This document shows, piece after piece, positions 10,452 through 20,756 of a stretch of DNA of 64,000 nt (positions are counted from its first letter, which is position 1; each line of letters opens with the position of its first letter). The notes under the pieces were generated by a model that saw only the letters and a list, made by a program, of their open reading frames with translations, made no database searches and was not told the DNA's origin. Location: NCBI GenBank assembly GCA_022702545.1, contig JAHRBC010000001.1, positions 4,960,001 to 5,024,000 on the forward strand. The letters run 5' to 3'. Source of the DNA: Phycomyces nitens (Eukaryota; Mucoromycota; Mucoromycetes; Mucorales; Phycomycetaceae). The position numbers were made by a program, and so were the translations under genes.

Positions 10452-10548
10452 GATTAAATAGATCAATGCAAGATATAATAAAGTCTATCAATTTCTTACT
10501 AAAATATCTGACGTTAAGGCAAACTATTTGTGTTTTGAAGTGCCTTTA
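10452..10548 (+). pseudogene. Helitron helicase fragment 4
   Basis: After copy B the frame reads LNRSMQDIIKSINFLLKYL and then stops at about 10548. The first residues fit the helix following Walker B in PIF1-like helicases. Similarity fades quickly, so the Helitron is truncated here or diverged beyond recognition. Confidence 0.55.
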
Positions 10549-10981
10549 AACAACTTGGTATTGTCATACATATGGTACAAATAGTATAGATAATAGCCCT
10601 GAAGAAGTTGTTGATCTTAGCCAGTTCGCACCATATCTCTTGCGTCTTATTAGTACTATTATCACAATTGGGGAGCCCAATATAATCGTCATCATTAAAA
10701 TCATCCAAATCTCCAGCCGTAATCTTCACCTGGCAAGGGTCATATAACAAAACCTAAATGCAAATATAGAAAATGGCGATTTGTTAATGTATCGTTCAAT
10801 ACTTACACCAAGCAAACAGAATACAAATAGGCTCAACAAACCCTTTCTTAAAAATCTTCTGGAGAGGCACACGTGTGTAAGACCATTGACCAAGAGAATA
10901 GTAAAGATGAGCAATGAACATGATCAGTTGAATTACTAAACACAGTTGATCCCGGATTTCTGACTTATCATAGTCTTCCAC
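10514..10981 (-). CDS. Possible remnant of a membrane-protein gene, unresolved
   Basis: Two minus-strand open stretches face each other across a plausible intron (donor GTAAGT near 10804, acceptor TTTAG near 10755). The upstream piece is hydrophobic (LCLVIQLIMFIAHLYYSLGQ in one frame, SLFVFCLLG in another). The downstream piece reads VLLYDPCQVKITAGD...NNFFRAIIYTICTICMTIP, with one likely membrane helix. No frame combination gives an ATG-initiated product, so this may be a 3' gene fragment stranded next to the Helitron. No family was recognised. Confidence 0.25.
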
Positions 10982-11860
10982 GGGAAAAAAATACCTTGTT
11001 ATTTTCTTAAATCTGGTTCCAAAGAATGTATTATGTAACCAAAGCTACACTTACTATATTCATAATATACTAACAAGCCTTCAAGTCATTATAAAAATTA
11101 GCAAGACTGTTGAGATACTCAAGTGAAAATACGGAGAGTTTATATTTACACAAAGAACAATAAAATACCTGCAGCTTATTACCTTGGATTTCAAGGAGAG
11201 CCAATAGTATAGTTATCGTGAGAATATTGATATTTTAGGAATTTGTGGATATCTAAAATAAATATCAGAGAATAATCCAAGGTAATCGGAGCAATTTCTA
11301 ACTATATGTCCTTATTATTAAAGTGTAAAATAGTTGATTAATAACAATAATAAAGTAATCTTTAAAGCCCCTTTTTTTGGAATACGAGACATTTATTTAT
11401 TAGTTTATTCACTTTATATTAATTATAGGCTATTGATAATTTTTTATATTCTCCCCATTATATTTTAAAAAAATGGCGCCTGACTGGCATATAAAAAACT
11501 ATATTTGTTTTTTTTGACAAGTTTGATATAAAACAATGCTTATTATTTACAATGTACATGATCAAACTCACGATGGTGCCACAGTTTGAATATTTTAGCT
11601 CCTTAACATCATATTTGCATTCAGAAGAATCTTAATAAAACAAATTCTCCGAGAATATGGTCTCCCGCACTCTTAATTTACATTGTCATAACTTTGGTAG
11701 TTCTCGTTTGCAACCTGTCAGTCTTTGAAACGATTAAAATATTTAGCCTTGAAAGGCAGGTTGTTTTCTATAATATAGTATATAATTAATTACTAAATAG
11801 GGGACAGGGGTCTACTCTGAATTCTATCTGTCACTACTCTTGTATTTTTATACACCATCT

Positions 11861-12305
11861 TGCGCTTAAATGTATAAAATTAGGAGATAAAAAAAATGGT
11901 GCCACAAATGCCAAAATATTGACCTTCGATATAATTTATGGCTGATCAGTAAAATACTTCTATCAACAATCTAAATATTATAAACCCAAAACAAAATAGT
12001 ACATATTTTATATATACTAATGCAATTCTATTTACACCGTAAGAATCATGCAGATCTTGCAAAAGTTTAGATCTTGTTGGTTGTCTGTCCTCATACAAAA
12101 GGCTTCATTTGAAAAAAAAAATGCTAGAGAATCTTTTTCTCAAAGATCGAACCCGACTCTCTGTGATTAAAGCAAAAAACAAATTTGCAGGTAAACTATA
12201 TTTCACTCGAGGGTTTATTTGCCGATATATATATCAAATTTATAAATAAATTTCAAAAGCTCATAATATATGCTGCATTTGCGCATTTATAAATATTATT
12301 ATCAT
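11861..12305 (+). repeat. Divergent inverted repeat, arm 1 (about 445 bp)
   Basis: Reads on the plus strand much as the reverse complement of 15165-15630 does. Shared blocks in order include TTAGGAG(A/G)TAAAA-A-AAATGGTGCC, CTGATCAGTAAAAT(A/G)CTTCTATC, TGTCCTCA-ACAAAAGG-TTCATTTG, ATTTGC-GGTAA-CTATATT, GGGTTTATTTG and TTTCAAAAG-(T/C)CAT. By eye the similarity is roughly 70-80% with small indels, and collinear over the whole length. Confidence 0.75.
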
Positions 12306-15164
12306 ATAAGTTGTCTATTTGTATAAAAGAAATAAGGACTCTAGTCAAGATCATTATAATTAGTACCAGGCATTTCATCTCATTAAAAACTACCTATGCA
12401 AAGCTTCGTTTTATCTACAGACACTCAAACTCCTCGAAACAAAACGAAAAAATCACTAAATATTTGGAGTAGATTGAACGGTCCATTTTTTTATAATATT
12501 AAAACTATCATTGAACAAAAATTTGATCGATTCCGTGTAATAAGCTACTAAATAATAATAAGCAATGTTTAATATTAACTGGATAGTTTAATAAATATTT
12601 AATATTCGTATTGCATTTTACTTGCAAAATCCTACTATTTGTATAGCTAGATAGCTGCAATTAGAAATATAGAAATAAAGATATATATATATATTACTGG
12701 CTATTAGAGAAAGCATATTTAAATGCCCTGTCAAAATATTTTATTGCCATGAGTAACAAATTAAAATGGGTAGTAATGGGTAGAGAGCCGAGCTTGTGGT
12801 ATACATACCCCAACTGAGTAAACACAAACTCCACAACAAATATCTGATTACTCTTTGCTAATTACCATGGTAAGTTAACATCTCATGAACGGTTACACAC
12901 CAGATACATATACACTTCACACCACAGCAGTGATAACCAACCAATCTAAAATAGAGATTAAAAGTACAAGAGAACTAGAATAATAGCTATATAAACTACC
13001 ATAATATTCTTTCCTTAATAAATAACACTCGCAATGTCTACAAGCTCCCTACCCTATTTACCTCCGTGGCTATGAAAGTCTCCAATGCTATAGAGAAATA
13101 GTAAGCTATATTAGTTTATGGAATTTCTTTCTTTATTCTCTTTCACTTCTGTCATATTGTTTATTCTCTTTATCCCCTTTTATTATCAATTTTAATTTTA
13201 ATTTCTTTCCTCCAAGTATATCTTAACGGTAATCTAGAAGCTGTACGGTTTGCGCGACGACTGACCAATAAAACGCTAAAAAAAACTTGATAGTGCACGG
13301 ACCAGCCAAGTGTCTCAAAAGTATAAAAAGCCAATCGCCGTTCAAAGCTTTGTACTCTGGATTTAAAGGTATTGTTGCGCCGATAGACAAATTGCCAAGT
13401 CAAGTTCTTGTTTTATTGCTTGTTTCCTTGTTTCCTGTGTAAAGAGTCGACCCTTTGCAAGCTTATTTAATTCAATAATAAAATGAACCCATTCTCTTTT
13501 ATCTTTCATACAGATTAAGCCTAAGTTGATGACCACACACATCAAAAAATTATATAAATAAATTTCTACGCGTTGACACTTGCTTATCTTTCTCTTTCCA
13601 TTATTTAAGTTCAAGTAAGTCATTCTCTTTCCTCTTATTACTCGTGTCATCATTATTTGTTTGTTTCAATGATATATTGGTGACTCCAAAGTTAACTCCA
13701 CTATATTTACGCACTAAATAATTTCTTTGTCACCATTTTAGTTTCTCTACATCTGAATCTATTCGTACAAACCTACCTCATCTGTTTGTGAATACAACTC
13801 ATATGTTTTCAGTGAATGTGTACTCAGAAGAATAGAGTATGCTATTTATCTGGGACGATTTTCAAGAAAATATTCTTCAATACACGAATAATACCAAAAC
13901 ATTTCTCTACGGTTGAATCACCTGAATTGACATGAGCTCTACTATTTTACACTAAAAAGACTCGTGTGTTTTATGTGAGGGAATATCGAAAGTATTTGAT
14001 CATTAGTAGACCCAAATTGATGTTAAAATGGTTTTTTGATTTCTGGTAGAGATTATAATATTATAATATTATGCTATATGATTGGGTTAATAATATTGTA
14101 TTTTTTTTCTTGAGAATAATTGATATTAACCCAAGGAAGTTGTCTTTTAACACCAAGACATATTTTCTCAGACATAAAGCAAAGCAACAACATTTTTAAG
14201 AAATAATTTTGACCAGCTGTCTTTTTTTCAGGATCAAGGTAATATTAATCACAAAGTATTTATTTTTTAAACCTCTTTAATATTTATTGCTGTCAAATAT
14301 CCCAGCGACTTTCTTTTATATTTATTTACTTTTATTCACGATTTCTCAATATATTTTCACTTTATTCAGATCATTTAATAATATTGTTTTCTTTACTTTT
14401 GTGTATCAAAGTACTTTTTCAAGTAAGTTTCTGACTTATTGATAAAAAGAACATCCAATTGATAGTAGAGATTAGAGAAAATAAAACACGCAACTGTCGT
14501 ATTGTTCTTGAATATCCTATGAAATTAGAATACATATCTAGAAAACTATCAATCATATAGAATAGAATAAAATAAAATATTAAAAATTGTACAATTCAGT
14601 ATTCCTGAAAAATAAACAAACCAAAGAGAGTTTTTTATGAAGAGCCAATTTCCTCACTTTCAAGAGATACACAACCAATAATAGTATATTAAATATAGTA
14701 AAAAGAGCCAATCTCAGTGAACAATATATAGGAAATGGATTTGTATGCAGACATTAAAACAGCATATACATAAATGGGTATTCATTGAGAATCAGGCATA
14801 TCTGTAATGTATATTTAGTTTCTGAGCGGCCTACTGACTAGCACTTGTTTTATGCTGGGATTCCATTAACCCGTATAATAATAAGATGTTTATCAACGCC
14901 ATACGGGTAAGTGAACTATGGATTTGGATGAAATATCCTTGTAACATATATAAAATATAAACTTTCGTGTACATATATCCAATATTTCAATTTAGTAAAA
15001 TCGACCAGTTTTTGTAATGAGATATTTAGGTTTTTAATGAGATGAAATATTTGGTACCAATTAAAATAATTCTGGTCAGAGCCCTTGTTTATTTTATACA
15101 AACTGATAATGCATAGTATGTACCTATTATATTTAGTGTATTGACTACTTGAGGTGTTGTTATT

Positions 15165-15630
15165 TGTCAATAATTTTTACAAATGTGAAAATGCAGTACA
15201 TAATATGGACTTTTGAAATAACTTTATGCATTTGATAGATCTATCGTCAAATAAACCCCCAAGTAAAATATAGCTTACCAGCAAATCCGCTTTCTGTGAT
15301 GAAATTGTCAGAAAATCTACGTCTTGATGTTTAAAAAACAAAAACATATTCCTTAGCAATGTCCTCAAATGAACCCTTTTGTTTGAGGACAAATCACCGA
15401 CAGAATCTCGACTCTTGCAACCTAAATTTGGAGCTGTAAATTGTGCTTGTAAAGTAAATATAGCTACATTACTAAATATCAAAATAGACTATTTTATATT
15501 GAAATTATAGTATTTAGAACGATGATAGAAGCATTTTACTGATCAGGCATAAATTGTATTGAACTTCAAGATTTCTTTTATCGGTGGCACCATTTTCTTT
15601 TACCTCCTAATTTTTATATTTTCAAGTGCA
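15165..15630 (-). repeat. Divergent inverted repeat, arm 2 (about 465 bp)
   Basis: Reverse-complement partner of 11861-12305, with about 2.9 kb between the arms. It contains a 101-codon minus-strand open frame (15177-15482) whose counterpart in arm 1 is broken. That could be a relic of coding sequence carried by both arms. Similarity may extend further, to about 15880, in weaker form (AGGGGTC and ACTCTTGTAT blocks). Confidence 0.75.
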
Positions 15631-17754
15631 AAACGCTGCGATATGCAGATTACTGTATTTGTCTCATGCTGTGACCATCCAATCACTTTAATACAAGACC
15701 TAAAAGCTTGTTATTAATCATTCTGATTTATATGTAAGTGAACAAGAAGTCTATTAATGGAAAAACACTTGGTCTAATCTAGAAACCGTATCTAGCTCAA
15801 AAGCATTACACAGCCAACAATTTATTTAAAGAAAGTACAGTTATACAAGAGAGTAGTTCTGACCCCTATCTTCCCTCCCTCCCCCCACCACTACCACCAC
15901 CGAAAAAGAGTTTATAGCTAGTACAATCTCACAGAATGTGCACTTTATGTATTTTCAGAACAAACAAAGATACAATACTTTTATACTAGACATTTTATCT
16001 GTAGTAAATATTAGATGATATCAAAGACGCGTTGTATGATTGTTTGAGATTTATTTTTTGATAAACCAAAAAGTAAATAGAGCAGCCATGCTATTTTGTC
16101 GAATCCAATTATCAAGTACGTGATTTTAGTAAACTGAAAATCAGAATGTAACCATTCAACTTAATAGATTATAGAAGCCACAGGTCTAAAAGTACTATGC
16201 AGTACTAATGAAACATCCTTACACTTTGCTTTGTTGTTTTGGCTGCCAAAACAACATGCTTTATATAACTGTGCTATCAAAAGATTTCCACCATGTAAAT
16301 CTTCTTGTGTTTTCTAGGCCTTATTTTCAATAGCATTATAAAACATATAGTCCAAGTGATGTTGTGAATCATGATACACACTCTTAACTCTGTTGTGCAA
16401 ATGTGGATTTGATATTATTCAATAATACGCGTCATTACTAGTCTTTTTACTAAAATCACATCGTGCAAAGAAGGATAATTGTTTATTTGAACAGTGTAGC
16501 CAAAGAATACTGGTTTAATAAGTATGAAATATATTTACACGGTTGGACGTATAATTACCGTTCGCTGTTATTATGACAGATTGACCCAATATTAAGACTA
16601 CATGTTCTTTACAGACAGTTGTGTGTTTGTTGAATCAAACTATATATATATATTATCATAATACTGGTTTGGTAGCAATACTTTAATATGTTTATGTATA
16701 GTAATAAACTAAACTTCCGAGTGTATTATAGAAATATCATTTGAGTGACCATCAAGCTGACATGAACCAGCAATGGTTCAATTGAAGTTTCATTGACCTT
16801 TCTATAATGTTGGTCAAATATTAGTTGCTATCTATCTGTAAAAAGAATATAATAATAAAAAAAGCTTGAAAAAATCAAGGCGCTTAATCATATAGCCACT
16901 CAAAGTATCCTCTAATAAATTCAAGGTCATAACCAGGACTTTGTCCTTGTTCATCCTTGTTATTTAATAAGATCAAGGCTTGGAATGCCTATTCAAACGT
17001 CCTGTTTAGTAAAGTAGATGTGCGACTCTTGGAAGACTAATAATCAACAGTTTGCTCTCCTTGGGTTAGATAAGCGTACAAAAAGTAGTCCTGTTTTCTA
17101 GGAGTTGGGTTTACATTTGAAAAAAGGCCCTAATAAATAATAGCGAGAGAATCTCGGTGTTGTCGGCTACATAGTTTATCAATTCAATACGACGTTATTT
17201 CTCAGCCCACATTGCCCACATCCAATATGTTCTCTTTTTTAAGAAAATATTAGTTTTCTCCTACATTCTTTTTTAGTATCTTACAAATTGAGCATATCGA
17301 TATTCCTTGACAATGTCCATTTATGTGATGTTCCGGCACATATCCACTTGCTAATCCGAGCTACAAATCCTTCTGATAATTAAATAGTAAAGACAGGTTT
17401 ATCAATGTTTATTGGCAAGACCCTCTTAGCAAGGATAGCTAGTCCTAGTTTGGCTTTTGTACTTGAGATCAAAGCAATATTATATTCCAATAATCCCCTC
17501 CCCCCCTTTTTATTATTATTATATATACGACTCTGGTTTACAATATTACAATAGCTTATCAATCTTTAAAGAATAAGGGATAGACTGTATAGTTAATTTA
17601 TAATGTATAGTTACCCATATTCTGTTTTTTTTTTCAGTGAATATACGTTTGAAGAACATCTTTGAAATGTGATTTTATCATCAATTGGGATTGTTCGTAA
17701 TAACTGAATCAGCATTAGAATGCAAATATTATCGCTGGAAATTTAATCTACAGA

Positions 17755-18010
17755 GTACCTTTTGGTTTCCAAGCCAACCTTTTTTGAATTAAAAAATATG
17801 TGTGTACACGCAAAGATTCTCAAGGTTTTTGGTTCGTGTAGCGTTTCCACAATTAAAATATGCACAGAAAATACATCAAGGTTTGGCTGTGAAACCAAGA
17901 TCTTTATGTCCTTGGACATCATGGTGGTTTGATATTGATAGTCAAGGCCAAGGATTCCTTGTAGTTCGATGGTCAAATATGTTTTATTTTTTTCCAATGG
18001 CTGATAATAG
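17755..18010 (-). pseudogene. Possible relic of a Ctf8-like gene
   Basis: On the minus strand one frame reads LTIELQGILG. A second frame a few bases on reads LSISNHHDVQGHKDLGF then TAKP. A third reads LIQKRLAWKPKGTL before a stop. Ctf8 proteins (alternative RFC complex for sister-chromatid cohesion) have ELQG, then IGNHxLxGK...KP, then a basic VxKKxxFKxRPKP tail in that order and at similar spacing. The frames disagree and no introns were found that join them, so at best this is a broken copy. Chance similarity is a real possibility. The plus-strand 92-codon ORF over the same bases is probably its shadow. Confidence 0.25.
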
Positions 18011-18362
18011 TAATCACAATGTTGATTTTAAGAAAGCTCTTGTTCCGTATTTATCTACTGATCTCCACATTCTTGTGTAATGGCTGTATAGCATAACTGT
18101 TGTTTTGAAGATATCAGAAATAGTTGTTGATTAAAGGGTAATAATGATATTTGTAGCCAAATATTCAAGGCATTCATTAGACCCCAGAAGATCTCTGTCT
18201 TCAAAGCCAGCAAGTTGCCAACAAAACATGCACTGCACTGTTTATTGTCAACAACGCTTTAGACACCGTTTTTTGGTTTGAAAAAAGAAATGAACTTTTG
18301 TGCTTGTATTCATAAATAGATATATAAATGTATAGAAAGAGAGAAACGAATAAAGAAAGAAA

Positions 18363-18395
18363 AAAAATACACACACACACACGCACACACACACG
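18363..18395. repeat. (AC)n microsatellite
   Basis: AC dinucleotide run with one GC interruption in the non-coding DNA downstream of the mL46 gene. Confidence 0.9.
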
Positions 18396-18499
18396 TATTC
18401 ATGTGTGTACATACGTACAATAGAGATATTCAAAGGTAAACTTCATCTCTTTGGAGGAAAAGGAAGGGATTGTGTGTATTCTTTGATTTTTGCTTTTTT

Positions 18500-19427
18500 T
18501 TAGAGATCAGCCAAACTGTCCTTGACAGCTTTGTAGTAGTCTGGAGACAAATAATTTGGCAGTTCCTCCTTTGTCAACCATGCAAATTCAGATACATTCT
18601 CAGAGGGTGTTACTTGGCCAGAGAACATGCGTGCTTTCATGAAAAATACCTATTTTGCCCCATTGTCAATCGATATCCACTAATAACAAACCCAGGTTAC
18701 CTTTGATCCACTCTCTTCGACATTCTGGGTAGGCGACTTTTTGTAGAGACCAATTGGCTGTCTGCCAACAAACCAAACGTCCATATCCTTACCACAGGAC
18801 TCCTTCAATTGACGTTCAGCAGCCTAAAATATATAATCTGGTTGGGATACCTTTGTAACAACTCGTGCAATGTTAAATGTTTACCTCGTGCAAATACTCT
18901 GCCGAATCAACTGCACCCTCAGGGAAAATCCAGGGCTGCGTGCCTTGTTTAGGACGAACGATGAGATAGAGTGTGCGCTGGAGAGCACGGTCAAGGCTCT
19001 TGATATCGTTATCTTTGTCTGCTTTTGTCTCGCGTGGTGCCTTTTCAACCTTTGTGATTGTAGCTGACATGGTCTCGTCTAAAGATAGTTTTTGTTGGGC
19101 GGTGGAGAGGGCTTCTGACAGGGATCGGGAGGTGTCGTCCATTGCACGGAGACGTTCTGCCTCCTCTTCCTTCCAGCGTCGTTCGGCAATTGATCCTTTT
19201 TTGAAGTAAAACTCGGTGGGGAAGGCCGAGGCGTCCTGACGTTCAAGCTTCTCTTTGTAGTCAAAGTAGGCCTTTTCAAAGCTTGTTGAATCGCGTGTGA
19301 TCTGAGGTGGGCGAGACAAGATGACTGATGCCAAGATACGGCTGTTCTTGACTACAAGGGGAGCCTGGGTTGGTGCAGCGGATGCAAACCATCGTCTAGC
19401 AAGCATTGCTGGTGTCTTGTGGAGCAT
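18500..19427 (-). CDS. Mitochondrial ribosomal protein mL46 (large subunit, NUDIX-like)
   Basis: Three minus-strand exons, 19427-18885, 18823-18701 and 18649-18500, give 816 nt (271 aa). The ATG at 19427 was chosen because the longer frame has only TTG upstream. The N-terminus MLHKTPAMLARRWFASAAPT is a basic, hydroxylated mitochondrial presequence. The middle has a charged, mostly helical region. The C-terminal NUDIX-like fold shows TLYLIVRPKQGTQPWIFPEG, then AEYLHEAAERQLKESCG, MDVWFVGRQPIGLY, VFFMKARMFSGQV and EFAWLTKEELPNYLSPDYY. This pattern matches yeast Mrpl17 and animal MRPL46, which have lost the NUDIX catalytic Glu set and act structurally in the mitoribosome. Introns of 61 and 51 nt are GT-AG. 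Confidence 0.9.
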
Positions 19428-20068
19428 GGTGAATTTCAATTGTTTTTTCTTGTTGAACAAGCCTTGCTTATTTTCACTTTTTTGACGGCGAAAAACATTT
19501 GTGACGTGTTACTGGAGAAGATAAAAGACAAAGAGGAGAGACAAAGTGGGCAGGAGTTCGGAGAATGAATGAGAAATGGTTAGCTACAACAAAGAGAGAA
19601 AGAGCCAGTTTGTTTACGAGGGGCTCAAGGAATTAAATATTATAAACATGCGCTTTTTTTTATAATAGGCAGTAAAGGAATGTTTCAATACAAAAGAATA
19701 ATTATAATAATTATAATAATTATAATAATTTTTATTTATTTTTTAAAAAAAAGCAATAGATTCAGGTACGAAATAGTATATTGTATATAATTACAGCAAT
19801 TTCTATTTAATCTTTAAATATCAATTGACACCATTGTGGATCTATGAAGTGAAAAATGCTTATTTATTAATAATAATAATAAAAAAGAAAAAGAAAGGCA
19901 TAAGATTATAGAATAGGAATCTCATACTTTCTAGAAAGAATGAATGAAACATACGCGTCAAAAGAATATAATGATTATCTACACAAAGGTCATGAAAACG
20001 AAAGAGAATGAGATGCTAAAGAAAGGGGAGGGTATGAAGAATTGACAGATTATTGAATAATGAAACGA
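19428..20068. other. Intergenic between mL46 and the Myb-like gene
   Basis: Divergent spacing on one side only. It contains ATTATA repeats (19696-19735), poly-A/T and (AAT)n tracts. No gene seen. Confidence 0.6.
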
Positions 20069-20756
20069 TCAACGGCCGATTGGGTAGCTGAATAGTGGTG
20101 GGAGGCGAATTGGTTGCAGACGAGCACCATCGATTATGTGCTTCCGATTTTCTGCACGGATCTGATACTCATGTCTAGAGGTGTCTGGAGAACCAAGGAT
20201 CCACAAGGGGGAGTGGGTTGGAGAGGGTATTGAGACTGGAGACGAGGGCGAAGATGTTCCAGAATAAGACGAGAGGGTTGGGGGGGATTGGATGGTGTCT
20301 TCTATATAGATGGATCTCTTGCGGGATTTTCGGATGCCCTGAAGAGTACGATAGCGATTGAAACACGTTGCTCGTTTGCGATGAGGAAGTCTGTTTGAGA
20401 TCTGTCCCCATGTAAGGCCATTTGCAACACCTTCACAGATGATGGAGTCTTCGAGTTCTGAGAATCTACTTCGTGGCTTGTTGTTAAAGATCACCTGGAC
20501 TGGGTATGGGAAATAGTGTAAGGACCGCTTGGGAGACAGTGGCGGAGAGAGAAGAGGCTCTTTTGATGGTGACTCTGGTGGATTAAGCATGTCAACGACT
20601 GAGAATAAATAAAATAAAATAAAAATTATATTATTATTATTATTAATAATAATATTAATATTATTAATATTTTTTTTAAAAAATAATATTATAAATATAT
20701 ATTTGTTTAATTAGATCAGTAAAAGAACAAGATTATTTTGTTGTCTTACTGTTCAT
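20069..20756 (-). CDS. Myb/SANT-like DNA-binding protein
   Basis: The main exon is 20598-20069 on the minus strand. A 7-nt first coding exon at 20756-20750 (ATGAACA) joined across a 149-nt intron reads MNIVDMLNPPESPSKEP and gives 537 nt (178 aa) in frame. Alternatively translation starts at the ATG at 20590 (173 aa) and the intron is in the 5' UTR. A TATAAAT only 11 bp above the distal ATG favours that second reading. The single Myb-type repeat runs from about residue 43 to 92: RFSELEDSIICEGVANGLTW, GQISNRLPHRKRATCFNRY, and a basic RKSRKRS stretch after it. The remainder is Ser/Pro-rich and probably disordered. It is probably a transcription or chromatin factor; no target can be inferred. Confidence 0.75.

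Larger units (their letters stand above)
4960..10485 (+). mobile_element. Decayed Helitron (rolling-circle transposon), nested insertions
   Basis: The region carries, in order, a degenerate zinc-knuckle-like stretch (near 4990, CSYCQLT), a Rep domain with HUH and Y2 motifs, and pieces of a PIF1-type helicase (Walker A near 8715, Walker B near 9405, a following helix near 10460). This domain order is diagnostic of Helitrons. The helicase part is interrupted at 8180-8654, 8905-9350 and 9453-10451 by non-coding insertions, and a frameshift lies near 8010. The end given here is only where recognisable helicase coding stops. The terminal 5' TC and the 3' hairpin-CTRR were not identified. The copy cannot encode an active transposase. 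Confidence 0.85.
10982..17740. other. AT-rich gene desert
   Basis: About 6.7 kb with no supported gene. It holds short AT-rich ORFs, dinucleotide and homopolymer runs, and the inverted-repeat pair listed separately. A slightly more GC-rich patch at 13200-13450 contains TATAAAAA and could be an LTR fragment, but I found no paired copy. Confidence 0.6.

Noticed and set aside
12140..12175. tRNA-like T-arm (GGGTTCGATC on the minus strand)
   Set aside because: The flanking bases do not form a T-stem, and no acceptor or anticodon stem pairs around it.
13200..13653. Possible LTR fragment or gene with TATAAAAA
   Set aside because: No second copy, no TG...CA boundaries with a duplication, and the minus-strand ORFs show no conserved features.
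17802..18080. 92-codon plus-strand ORF as a gene
   Set aside because: It overlaps antisense to the possible Ctf8 relic and has no recognisable domain; start and stop context are not convincing.
18201..18433. Hydrophobic minus-strand ORFs near the (AC)n tract
   Set aside because: The Cys/Val run is the translation of the dinucleotide repeat and poly-A.
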